Assembly: GCA_016765295.1 (NCBI GenBank)
Contig: JAESQF010000042.1
Coordinates: 5,908-49,162, forward strand
From: Oleispira sp.
Lineage (GTDB): Bacteria; Pseudomonadota; Gammaproteobacteria; Pseudomonadales; Oceanobacteraceae
Reading direction: 5' to 3'
Length of the DNA: 43,255 nucleotides
The notes below the pieces were generated by a model. It was not told the origin of the DNA and ran no database searches. It worked only from the letters and a program-made list of their open reading frames with translations. How positions within the stretch are numbered: the first letter of the stretch is position 1; each line of letters begins with the position of its first letter. Both the position numbers and the translations under genes were made by a program. Below, in pieces: positions 34,572-42,027 of the stretch.

Positions 34572-34843
34572 TTACTTAATTGTGGATGGGTAGCCAGCAT
34601 TAGCAGTTGCTTCTGTTAGTCTTTTTATTGTGTTTTTTTCATCATCAAACGTGACCTCGGCCTGATTCGACTCAAAACTCACTTCCGCTTGACTTACGCC
34701 ATCGACGTTCTGCAATGCTCTTTCACCGTAAACTGACAGGTGGCGCAGTTCATGGTGGGAACGTCCAAAGTAGCCGTCTGTTGCTTGGCTAATCCAGGCA
34801 GGCTGAATAGCGTTAATAGTGTCAATATGGTGAATTTGTTCAT
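34572..34843 (-). pseudogene. merP: Periplasmic mercury-binding protein MerP, frameshifted
   Basis: MerP binds Hg(II) in the periplasm. The first frame gives a signal peptide (MNKFTILTLLTLFSLPGLA) and TLDVPTMNCATCQFTVK, with the C-x-x-C metal site, then shifts and stops at 34694. From about 34720 a second frame continues LQNVDGVSQAEVSFESNQAE and ends NAGYPSTIK at 34572, matching the remainder of the MerP domain. One missing base in the stretch around 34715-34724 explains it. The truncated frame keeps the Cys pair but lacks most of the fold. It may be a true mutation or a sequencing error, since the rest of the operon is intact. Confidence 0.85.
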
Positions 34844-34885
34844 TATGTTCTCCGAGGTTTTAATACGAGCAAGTTAAAAAAGCGA

Positions 34886-35245
34886 TCAAGCAAACCAGAT
34901 AATCCAGTAATTACTGGTGACTAAAGTCAGGGCCGCCAGTGCGGCTAACCAAAAGATCACTTGGCGGCGCTGGCGTACTTGCGGGATCGCGCAAGCGGTA
35001 TCTGGTTCGCACTCCTCAACAGGGCGATACACCTTCCAGCCAGCAAAACCAAAGAGAGCCAGAACCGCTAGAATAAATAATGGGCGGTAAGGTTCTAATA
35101 GCGTCAAATTGCCAATCCAGGAACCACTAATGCCCAGTAGTAATAAAACAAAGGGACCTGCGCAGCAAAGACCCGCACCAATAGCAGCCAGTACCCCGCC
35201 AATAATGGGCAAGTTAGAATATTTTTGAGACACGATGCACTCCAC
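34886..35245 (-). CDS. merT: Mercuric transport protein MerT
   Basis: MerT is the inner-membrane transporter that moves Hg(II) from MerP to the cytosol. The 119-residue protein has the vicinal cysteines of the first helix (GAGLCCAGPFVLLLLGISG) and a second Cys pair in the cytosolic loop (EECEPDTACAI). Three membrane helices are visible. It is the first structural gene behind the mer promoter, whose -10 element lies about 20 bases upstream of the start. The length matches the family. Confidence 0.95.
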   Translation of the reverse strand: MECIVSQKYSNLPIIGGVLAAIGAGLCCAGPFVLLLLGISGSWIGNLTLLEPYRPLFILAVLALFGFAGWKVYRPVEECEPDTACAIPQVRQRRQVIFWLAALAALTLVTSNYWIIWFA

Positions 35246-35265
35246 TATTTTCAGCTTATGGAGTC

Positions 35266-35297
35266 AGTGTAATTGCCGTACCTATGTACGGAGTCAA
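35266..35297 (-). promoter_or_regulatory. mer operon promoter and MerR operator
   Basis: On the minus strand TTGACT (35292-35297) and TTACAC (35267-35272) are separated by 19 bp. The spacer holds the dyad CCGTACATAGGTACGG. This is the hallmark MerR-activated promoter and closely matches the Tn501/Tn21 mer operator (TCCGTAC dyad). It drives merT-merP-merC-merA. merR lies upstream in the same direction, so this promoter sits between merR and merT. Confidence 0.92.
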
Positions 35298-35327
35298 GCA
35301 GATTTTTGAAAAGAAAGAATTATGTCG

Positions 35328-35714
35328 TTAAGGCTGTAGTGATTCAATAATTGGGCAGTGGTTTTCATCTTCGTTATTGCTGCATTGCACCAGAAGCCCA
35401 TTAAGTGCTTTTTCAAGGCGCTGCAGATCGACCATCTTTTCTTTAACAGCAGAGAGTTTGTGTTCGGCCAGCTCCTGTACTTGGCTACAGGGCCTATCAT
35501 TCAAACTCAGAAGGTTGGCAATTTCATCCAGCGTAAAGCCCAGTTCTTGTGAACGTTTAATAAAGCGAATGCGGTTAACCGTATCGCTGGGGTAGTGGCG
35601 GTAACCAACCTCAGGTTTTGAGGGTTGTGTAATTAAGCCCCGTCGTTCATAAAATCGAACGGTCTCTACGTTGATACCCAGTACTTTTGCCACTTTACTA
35701 ATCGTTATCGTCAT
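35328..35714 (-). CDS. merR: Mercury-responsive transcriptional regulator MerR
   Basis: MerR represses and, with Hg(II), activates the mer promoter by DNA distortion. The winged-helix N-terminus reads ISKVAKVLGINVETVRFYERRGLI. The three mercury ligands are present: Cys in RPCSQV and the pair in LVQCSNNEDENHCPIIE. I chose the ATG at 35714 (128 residues, MTITISKVAKVLG) over the upstream ATG at 35756, because the extra residues are not family-like. Unlike Tn21, where merR is divergent, it is co-directional with merTPCA here. The canonical operator lies just downstream. Confidence 0.93.
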   Translation of the reverse strand: MTITISKVAKVLGINVETVRFYERRGLITQPSKPEVGYRHYPSDTVNRIRFIKRSQELGFTLDEIANLLSLNDRPCSQVQELAEHKLSAVKEKMVDLQRLEKALNGLLVQCSNNEDENHCPIIESLQP

Positions 35715-35730
35715 TTGTAAAACTTTATTG

Positions 35731-35870
35731 CTACTTCGTAAGTAATATACCAGCATTAGGCTTATGAAGTTGAGGAGGCATTAAAAAAGATCACCATCGC
35801 ACCAGCAAGGCAAAAGGTAGCGCCCAGCAATTTCAAAAAAGGCGGAGATAAAAAATAGTCCAAATGTCAT
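35731..35870 (-). pseudogene. Remnant resembling YnfA/UPF0060 membrane protein
   Basis: A 46-codon minus-strand frame starts MTFGLFFISAFFEIAGRYLL and then departs from any family pattern. The LFFISAFFEIAG stretch resembles the first helix of YnfA-like small membrane proteins, which have an E-I-x-G-C-Y motif there. Only about a third of a family-length protein is present. It lies between the two MerR-type genes and looks like the leftover of a deleted gene. The match is short, so the call is tentative. Confidence 0.4.
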
Positions 35871-35995
35871 GAATTTCCTTATATAGGCTCATTTTTTAGG
35901 TAAAACAATCGAATAAGTGCCACTGAATCCGATAGGCCTATCTCAATAAATAGACGCTTTTACCAAGAGTGGGCACTGCTGTAAACAAATAAGAC

Positions 35996-36400
35996 TTAGG
36001 CCGATGGTTTATTCTGATCGAATGACTCTAGAATTGGGCAACCATTGGGATTGGAGCCACAAAGGTTAGTGAGTAACCGTAACTCATCTCTGAGCGTATT
36101 TAGTTCTGCTAGATGCTGTTCAATGTCTGCTAGCTTCTGATGCGCTAATTCTCGGACTTGGGGTTTGGCCTTCTGTGGGTTTTCACGGAAATTCAACAAG
36201 TTAGCGATTTCAACCAGGCTAAATCTCATCTTCTGCGCCCGCTTGATAAACTTTATGCGAGAAACGTCTTTCTCTGTGTAAAAGCGCACACCAGATTCAT
36301 TGCGTTGCACCTTGGGCATCAGTTCAATTTTCTCGTAGTAACGTAAAGTATCGGCACTGATACCTAACGCCACTACGACTTCGCCAATTCTCAGCATCAT
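35996..36400 (-). CDS. MerR-family heavy-metal-responsive regulator
   Basis: A 134-residue regulator with a MerR helix-turn-helix (RIGEVVVALGISADTLRYYEKIELM) and a dimerisation helix. The C-terminal metal loop reads LCGSNPNGCPILE, two cysteines spaced as in CueR, ZntR or MerR types. Only two metal-type cysteines are obvious. It is the last gene of the minus-strand cluster that starts with the HMA-domain gene. The promoter of that cluster has a 19-bp spacer around a palindrome, so this protein is the likely activator. Which metal it senses cannot be told. Confidence 0.85.
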   Translation of the reverse strand: MMLRIGEVVVALGISADTLRYYEKIELMPKVQRNESGVRFYTEKDVSRIKFIKRAQKMRFSLVEIANLLNFRENPQKAKPQVRELAHQKLADIEQHLAELNTLRDELRLLTNLCGSNPNGCPILESFDQNKPSA

Positions 36401-36589
36401 TTAAAACCTAAAGTGGCATTCATTAAACAGGTATACTCCGATTTTCATCAGTGTGATACCTACAATAATTCAATTTTATGGCAGAAATACTCCACGAATT
36501 GCTTTTTATCTGCACATCAATAGTAGGGATGAGCCAGCAGGGTTACTCCTGATATCACTCATTTGTAATTTTGTAGGTGATTGCACGAT

Positions 36590-36868
36590 TCAATTTTTCC
36601 TTAGGCGCTCACTAATAGCCTGGTGCAATGCGGCTTTGGAAGGCAAAGCAGGAAATACCAATTCACCATTCAAGGCAATTGCAGGCGTATTCAGAATCCC
36701 CAGACTGACCGCGTAATCGATTTCTTCCACCACATTTATTTCACGGTAGCGAATAGTTGTATCACTGAATTCAGCGACAACCTCTTTGGCCAATAACTTT
36801 GCCTTTTGACAAATACCACAATCTGAGGCGGTCAATACTTCGACTAACACTACTTTATTCACAACCAT
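36590..36868 (-). CDS. Thioredoxin/glutaredoxin-like protein
   Basis: A 92-residue small redox protein with a C-x-x-C site (SDCGICQKA, C17 and C20) and a cis-Pro-like TPAIALNGELVF segment. This is the thioredoxin_3/glutaredoxin fold without a signal peptide, so it is cytosolic. It lies 20 bases after a small membrane protein gene and ahead of the second MerR gene. A role in thiol handling for metal reduction or release is inferred from the operon. The substrate is not known. Confidence 0.78.
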   Translation of the reverse strand: MVVNKVVLVEVLTASDCGICQKAKLLAKEVVAEFSDTTIRYREINVVEEIDYAVSLGILNTPAIALNGELVFPALPSKAALHQAISERLRKN

Positions 36869-36888
36869 GCCTTACTCCAAGAACGTTA

Positions 36889-37245
36889 CTATTGCCTTTC
36901 GCCTTCTTGAGTGATGGCTCTATTTCGGTAATAGTGCCAGCAAACAATCATAAGTATAAGAAAGTGAATCACTACCTTGTACCAAAAAGAGATGATAAGC
37001 CCCTCCGTAAAGTGCAATAGAGAGAAAATTGCCACAACTGTTAGCACCTGAGGTTTGGATTTCCATAAGCCGTAAATAATATAAACAATCACAGCGAGAG
37101 AGATCGCTATATTGAAAAATCGGTAAGATATGACGCCAAACCCGAAATCAAACCGATCGGTGAACTGATAGATAAGTACACTCAGGGCACAAAGGCCGAA
37201 CAACACTTCAAGAATGATCAAACTCCAGCGCTCAACTTTGTTCAT
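36889..37245 (-). CDS. Small membrane protein of the metal operon
   Basis: A 118-residue protein with four hydrophobic stretches (SLIILEVLFGLCALSVLIY, FFNIAISLAVIVYIIYGLW, VLTVVAIFSLLHFTEGLII and VVIHFLILMIVCWHYY). It has few charged residues inside the membrane and lacks a Cys-Cys motif. The family is not recognised. It lies 28 bases downstream of the NHL-repeat gene and directly before the thioredoxin-like gene, all on the minus strand. It might be a permease or a membrane anchor for redox proteins. Confidence 0.65.
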   Translation of the reverse strand: MNKVERWSLIILEVLFGLCALSVLIYQFTDRFDFGFGVISYRFFNIAISLAVIVYIIYGLWKSKPQVLTVVAIFSLLHFTEGLIISFWYKVVIHFLILMIVCWHYYRNRAITQEGERQ

Positions 37246-37273
37246 TTGCTACTCCTTTTTAACTTTCTATCAG

Positions 37274-38299
37274 CTATCTCTTGGACAATGGATACCCTTC
37301 GTACTCTATACCCAAAATGATGATCCGAGAGTTGACGATGTCGGCGACATAGATGGCTGTACCATCAGGTTTCGCTGCCACCGCAACAGGGCTGTTGTAG
37401 GTTTGGGCATCTTTCTCCAAGTCAATATCTGGCAGTGGCCAATCACCCATGAATGCGCCTGACGAATCAAGCGTCACGACCCGATGATTGCCTCCATCGG
37501 CCACATGGATCACCCCATTGGGTCCAAATGTGGTGCCGGTTGGCTCCTTAAAGCCCTGGGTGGCGCCTCCTGGTCGAGGAAAAAACCAGAGTAAGTGCCA
37601 GCCCCATGCCGATGACCCTGAGAGATTAAAACGTTGGATTCGATAGTTATATGTATCGGCCACAAGAACTGAGCCATCGGTGTTGACGTTTACATCTGTG
37701 GGGTAATCCAGCTTACCTGGTCCAAATTGTCCAGCAGAGCCGATGGTACGCAAAAACTGTCCTTCCGCGGAAAATACCTTGATGACGCTATTATAGAAAT
37801 CTGCCACATATACATTTCCAGCACGATCAACCGCTAGCCCTGTTGGAGCGTTAAACTGAGTTTTCCCCTCACCAGGGGTTCCCCATTCCAGTATGTAATT
37901 ACCGTCTGACGTGAACTTCTGAATACGATCCTGGAAGTAGTCCGAGACATATATAGAGCCGTCGGGTCCTACAGCAACATCCATTGGATGGCTAAATTCA
38001 CCTGGTCCATCGCCTTTTTTGCCAAACTGTTGAATGAACTTCCCTGATTCGTCGAAGACGATAATACGCTGGTTTCCCGTGTCACTCACCAGCAAGTTAC
38101 CATTGCGTTTATCAATAGTAAGGCCGTGAGGCTCTTTAAGGCGTTGCCCCTCAGCTTCTTCCAGGACATTTAGCGGGTGGTAGGACATAGAGAAAGGGGA
38201 TTCCTGAAGAGCCCAGCTCCAGCTATTGCGAGAGTCAGAGCAGGCTAGCAGAGTAATAGATGCCAATATTATGAGTAAGATGGGCCTGATTAAATTCAT
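37274..38299 (-). CDS. NHL-repeat lipoprotein
   Basis: A 341-residue protein with a lipobox at C20 (ITLLACSD), so it is probably a membrane-anchored lipoprotein. The rest is a six-bladed NHL-type propeller: repeats such as PHGLTIDKRNGNLLVSDTGN, HPMDVAVGPDGSIYVSDY, PTGLAVDRAGNVYVADF, YPTDVNVNTDGSVLVADTYN and EPTGTTFGPNGVIHVADGGN. Each carries the (V/A)xD(x)nRI/V pattern. NHL propellers bind proteins or small ligands and are not usually enzymes in this form. Its place in a metal operon with an HMA protein and a barrel suggests an envelope complex, which is inference. Confidence 0.85.
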   Translation of the reverse strand: MNLIRPILLIILASITLLACSDSRNSWSWALQESPFSMSYHPLNVLEEAEGQRLKEPHGLTIDKRNGNLLVSDTGNQRIIVFDESGKFIQQFGKKGDGPGEFSHPMDVAVGPDGSIYVSDYFQDRIQKFTSDGNYILEWGTPGEGKTQFNAPTGLAVDRAGNVYVADFYNSVIKVFSAEGQFLRTIGSAGQFGPGKLDYPTDVNVNTDGSVLVADTYNYRIQRFNLSGSSAWGWHLLWFFPRPGGATQGFKEPTGTTFGPNGVIHVADGGNHRVVTLDSSGAFMGDWPLPDIDLEKDAQTYNSPVAVAAKPDGTAIYVADIVNSRIIILGIEYEGYPLSKR

Positions 38300-38368
38300 T
38301 GCTGGTTTTCCCTGAGTAGCGTTAGCATCGGATTTTCCTTACTATTGCAAAGCTTCATTAGCCGTCTT

Positions 38369-39247
38369 TTAATAAACAAAACCCATACCCACATTGAACT
38401 CAGCTCCCCGAGAGACTTGAGTGCCAAACAGATCTTCATACAGCGGATATTTGTATTCTGCTCGAAACATCATGCCCCCCTGGTAATAGACAAACACTGG
38501 TCCTGAGGATAGTCTTTGGCCGCCGGTGACACCTTCAGCATTGTGTCCTCGTTCTTGATAGCGTGCTGAGCCATCAATCATCACAAAGATGCCCTGATTC
38601 TTTAAATTGTTGTGGTAGGGGTGCCAGCCAATGTTTGTATCGAAACCGATTTCGTCACCTTCTTTGATGCCCCTACGACCCTTTTGGTTTTTCCAGTAAA
38701 ATAAGTCGTAATACTGGTACAGATCCGATTTTTCCCAACTTGCCGAAAAGCTGATACCCAAATCTGTGCTGCCATCGCCTACTGGGTAGTCATTGGAGGT
38801 TGAGCCTGTCGGCAGGCGGATACTTGGCGTAATGGCGATGTTGCCAGTGGCTGTGGCTTGGTTGGTGTAACGCTTAAGTAGTAGGCCAACCACGGCATCA
38901 CCCAAGCCTTTTCCTGATTGTTTGATCGGAGAGCCGTCGTAAATCACTGTGCGCTGTTGATCCAGATAAGGAACTTTAAGCGATAATCGCAACTCACGCT
39001 TGAAGGTATATATGCCTTCAAGCCAAGTGGTATTGACCTCATTATCCCGTCCCAAGGGGTTATCTACTTTCGACTCTCCACTTACGAGCTTGTCTGATCG
39101 GTGGGACTCTTGTCGTACTTGGAAGCCATAACCATTTTGCCAGCGTGGCGCCATATCCATTACGGGCTGATGAGCCCATACCGGCAAAGACCAGCTTAGA
39201 GTGATTCCAAAGATGATTAGCAGCGGTTGTTTAACGGAGCATTTCAT
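38369..39247 (-). CDS. Outer-membrane beta-barrel protein
   Basis: A 292-residue protein with a signal peptide (LLIIFGITLSWSLPVWA) and alternating short beta strands rich in aromatic residues. It ends in an aromatic residue (GMGFVY), the usual signal for outer-membrane assembly. Strands such as LRLSLKVPYL, ITPSIRLPTG and DLGISFSASW resemble the phenol-degradation MetA-like/transporter-like barrel family. It overlaps the HMA-protein gene by four bases (ATGA), so they are coupled. A channel for metal or a sensor barrel is possible. Confidence 0.75.
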   Translation of the reverse strand: MKCSVKQPLLIIFGITLSWSLPVWAHQPVMDMAPRWQNGYGFQVRQESHRSDKLVSGESKVDNPLGRDNEVNTTWLEGIYTFKRELRLSLKVPYLDQQRTVIYDGSPIKQSGKGLGDAVVGLLLKRYTNQATATGNIAITPSIRLPTGSTSNDYPVGDGSTDLGISFSASWEKSDLYQYYDLFYWKNQKGRRGIKEGDEIGFDTNIGWHPYHNNLKNQGIFVMIDGSARYQERGHNAEGVTGGQRLSSGPVFVYYQGGMMFRAEYKYPLYEDLFGTQVSRGAEFNVGMGFVY

Positions 39248-39804
39248 AAGCCCACTTCCACTGATGTCACTATCACAGGTATGGGCTGATTGGCATCGAG
39301 TTTGAAACTACGTGCATTATTCATGTGGCCTTTAACCTGAATAAGGCCTTTGCCAACCAGTGCTTTAACATCATTACCCGTTATATCAAATACTTGACCA
39401 TTCTCAGGATTGGTCAACAGGTAACTATTACCGGATTGTTGGACCTGCCCATGTAGATTCACATATACAGCAGTCGGGTCGTAGCCGCCCTTTATAATTG
39501 CATCATAGACCTGAGCCACATTCAGTTTTTGACCCGGCTGAAGCGCCAGAGTTATTCGGTGGGTATGGATATTCATCAGAACTCCATCGTTGCCAAATTG
39601 TGATTTATCCAGAAAACTTAACTTGGATAGAGCCTTTTCAGTGCCATAAGCGCAAAAGGAACAGACAACGCCCTTGACCTGAATAACTGCTTGGTTACGC
39701 TCAACCGTAACTGCTCCAATAGTTTCATTTGCCATTACATTCGGGATAGCGGTTAACAATGACAGAGATAGTCCCAGCACCGTAAGCGCTGCTCTTGATT
39801 TCAT
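39244..39804 (-). CDS. Periplasmic HMA-domain metal-binding protein
   Basis: A 186-residue protein with a signal peptide cleaved after about residue 25 (IPNVMA) and a heavy-metal-associated domain around GVVCSFC (C48, C51). The metal site is CSFC instead of the common CxxC with a preceding Met-Thr. A second, beta-rich domain (about 100-186) has no recognised motif. It is the first gene of the second metal operon and lies behind a MerR-type promoter. A periplasmic chaperone for Hg, Cu or another soft metal is likely. The partner is probably the coupled barrel protein. Confidence 0.8.
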   Translation of the reverse strand: MKSRAALTVLGLSLSLLTAIPNVMANETIGAVTVERNQAVIQVKGVVCSFCAYGTEKALSKLSFLDKSQFGNDGVLMNIHTHRITLALQPGQKLNVAQVYDAIIKGGYDPTAVYVNLHGQVQQSGNSYLLTNPENGQVFDITGNDVKALVGKGLIQVKGHMNNARSFKLDANQPIPVIVTSVEVGL

Positions 39805-39843
39805 GGGTTTTCCTCATCGTCTTTTCTTAGGCTCCTAATTAAC

Positions 39844-39874
39844 ACTATAAGACTTGGAGTTAACTCCAGCACAA
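39844..39874 (-). promoter_or_regulatory. MerR-type promoter of the second metal operon
   Basis: On the minus strand TTGTGC (39869-39874) and TATAGT (39844-39849) are separated by exactly 19 bp. The spacer contains the perfect palindrome TGGAGTTAACTCCA (39855-39868). An overlong spacer with a centred dyad is diagnostic of promoters activated by MerR-family proteins. The downstream gene is the HMA-domain protein, and the second MerR gene closes the operon. Confidence 0.8.
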
Positions 39875-40011
39875 GCAATTTCTTTAAATATTTGATTTGG
39901 ATATTCTATCTGTTTGACAAACAACCCTAATTATTGAAGCGTTTAGCTCCGAATTGATCGACCTCTTTTCAAAGAATTACTCATAAAATTAATAGATCAC
40001 TACATTTTGAC

Positions 40012-40042
40012 CTATAGCCCTATAGCCCTATAGCCCTATAGG
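40012..40042. repeat. 8-bp tandem repeat upstream of the multicopper oxidase
   Basis: CTATAGCC is repeated three times from 40012, followed by a partial fourth copy CTATAGG. Each unit contains the palindrome CTATAG. A TTGACC hexamer (40008-40013) overlaps the first unit and the repeats supply TATAGC-like -10 hexamers at 8-bp steps. The array ends 46 bases before the ATG at 40088. Confidence 0.85.
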
Positions 40043-40087
40043 TGATAAGTTTTCATGCCTTACAAGAATGCATTTAAAAGGAAAATT

Positions 40088-41866
40088 ATGCGACTTCACT
40101 CAATCATCAAACTCACGGGTCTCGTGTTTGTTGTGGGCTTAACAGCCTGTCATACGGATAACATCAATACCCAAGTTTTACCCGACATGAATCCAGCGCC
40201 CGATATTGTTGAGGTCGAATTACGCGCAAAGGTTAGCCAGGTAGAATATCAGGACGGAGTAGCTTCAACCGTCTGGTCTTATAACGGTATTGTTCCAGGG
40301 CCTACCATCGACGCCAAGGTTGGCGATACCCTGATCGTACATTTTTACAATGAATTGCCCGATACAACCACAGTCTATTGGCACGGTTTAGAGCTGCCAG
40401 CCAATATGGATGGCAGTATGATTGCTCAAAAACCTGTACAGCCAGGTGGTTATTTCCGTTACGAATTTAAATTATTAAGAGCCTCAACCTTTTGGTATCA
40501 CCCCCATATGCGGGGTAATGAGCAAGTTGAGTTGGGATTACAGGGCATGTTAGTAGTACACGATCCGGCGGAAGATGCACGCCTGGATCTGCCGGAAACA
40601 GAACATCTATGGGTATTGGATGATGTGCTGCTGGATGAGACTGGCAGTATGGTAGAAATCGGATTTCCTGACGAGCCTGCCGCGCGCGCTGAAATGCAAG
40701 TGAATGGTCGTGAAGGTAATACACTGTTAGTGAACGGTTTAGTAAAGCCAAGTATTGAGTGGACGATCGGCGAGCCCCAGCGTATTCGTGTCGTCAACAC
40801 TGCAAATACTCGTTTTATGCGCCTGTCGATTCCAGGTCATACTATTTATCGAATCGGCGGTGATGCGGGTTTGTTAGAAGCTCCGATTGAGTTAGCTGAA
40901 ATTCTCCAGGTTGAAATACCGGGTGATGGTCACATGGATGGCATGGACAGTGGTATGGGAATGGGTTGCATGGATATGGGGGGAATGGGCGGTGATATGC
41001 ATGTCGGCGATATGACAATGGCTAGCATGGATATGCCAATGCCAAAAACCATGTCGAATCCGGACATCAGCAAGGGCTTAATACTAACCCCAGGCGAGCG
41101 CGCAGATTTCATTGTTATACCGCAGGGGAATGACGGAGATATCTTGCCGATCGAATGGCACGATATTAAACGGGGTCGTCACACAGCTTGTCTTATGGAC
41201 GGCATGGTTAAGCTTGAACACATGATGGGCGATGGCGAAATGGCACCTATGACGATGGTTGAAGTGAAGTTGGTAGATGCTATTTTTGGCACAGATCCTG
41301 GATACCAACCCCCCGTATCTTTGCGCTCTATAACTCCGCTTGACGTGACGGACGCGTCGGTAATGCCAGTGATGTTTGGCCACACCGAGCCGGATATGAA
41401 TGGTGATCTCGATTTCTTTGCAGCGATGATGAATGGTGAGGGCATAACTTTTGAAAACATCATGCCTTCCATGGCGCCAATGGCCAATGTGGGTGACACT
41501 CGTATTATTGAAGTTACCAATATGACAATGGGTGATCACAACTTTCACATTCACGGCTTTATGTTTCAGCCGATTGAAACAGAGTATGTGGATATGGATA
41601 ACCCGATGAATAACTATATTGTGCCTGCTACACATCTGGAAGAGAAAGACACCATTCACCTCCCTCGTCGCACGGGTATGGTGAAAGGACGCAGTAAGAC
41701 TATCACGCGTCTGGCGATTCACTTCAGTGATGAAGGTCGTGAAGGTCAAATATCTGCTTCAGGTAAAATGCCTACTGAATCAACCTCTGGTGGTTGGTTA
41801 TTCCATTGTCACTTGCTTGATCATGGTGATCGGGGTATGGCAAGTTTCTTACAGATCTTTGATTAA
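40088..41866 (+). CDS. Met-rich multicopper oxidase lipoprotein
   Basis: A multicopper oxidase of CopA/CueO-like type that oxidises Cu(I) or other substrates in the envelope. Start ATG 40088 has AAAAGGA just upstream and gives MRLHSIIKLTGLVFVVGLTAC, where the last Cys is a lipobox; ATG 40055 is an alternative 11 codons earlier. Copper ligands are visible as YWHGLELP, FWYHPHMRG, HNFHIHGF and the final HCHLLDHGDRGM motif with a Met axial position. A Met-rich insert (about 40927-41050, many MDM and GMGM units) fits copper binding. It diverges from the second metal operon. The 592-residue length is normal with the insert. Confidence 0.92.
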   Translation: MRLHSIIKLTGLVFVVGLTACHTDNINTQVLPDMNPAPDIVEVELRAKVSQVEYQDGVASTVWSYNGIVPGPTIDAKVGDTLIVHFYNELPDTTTVYWHGLELPANMDGSMIAQKPVQPGGYFRYEFKLLRASTFWYHPHMRGNEQVELGLQGMLVVHDPAEDARLDLPETEHLWVLDDVLLDETGSMVEIGFPDEPAARAEMQVNGREGNTLLVNGLVKPSIEWTIGEPQRIRVVNTANTRFMRLSIPGHTIYRIGGDAGLLEAPIELAEILQVEIPGDGHMDGMDSGMGMGCMDMGGMGGDMHVGDMTMASMDMPMPKTMSNPDISKGLILTPGERADFIVIPQGNDGDILPIEWHDIKRGRHTACLMDGMVKLEHMMGDGEMAPMTMVEVKLVDAIFGTDPGYQPPVSLRSITPLDVTDASVMPVMFGHTEPDMNGDLDFFAAMMNGEGITFENIMPSMAPMANVGDTRIIEVTNMTMGDHNFHIHGFMFQPIETEYVDMDNPMNNYIVPATHLEEKDTIHLPRRTGMVKGRSKTITRLAIHFSDEGREGQISASGKMPTESTSGGWLFHCHLLDHGDRGMASFLQIFD

Positions 41867-41907
41867 ATACAATATGCAAGCTGTATAAAAACAGTCTGTT
41901 AGATCAA

Positions 41908-41937
41908 AAGGATCGTGCTACTGGCACGATCCTTTTT
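41908..41937. terminator. Bidirectional terminator between multicopper oxidase and molybdopterin gene
   Basis: A perfect 11-bp stem AAGGATCGTGC/GCACGATCCTT (41908-41918 with 41924-41934) encloses a five-base loop. T-runs follow on the plus strand and A/T-rich sequence on the other, so it can end both convergent transcripts. Confidence 0.88.
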
Positions 41938-42027
41938 TATGTTTTATTTAATGTAAGCCCTGTGCACGATTATTAGAACATAAGGCTACTTTGTGATATC
42001 GGATAAATTGGCGTACTGTTGTACAGT

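Noticed and set aside
36453..36716. Plus-strand 87-codon frame over the thioredoxin-like gene
   Set aside because: Opposes a clear C-x-x-C redox protein and has no recognisable content.
41084..41749. Long minus-strand frame within the multicopper oxidase gene
   Set aside because: Shadow frame produced by Met/His-rich coding sequence; copper-site motifs establish the plus strand as coding.
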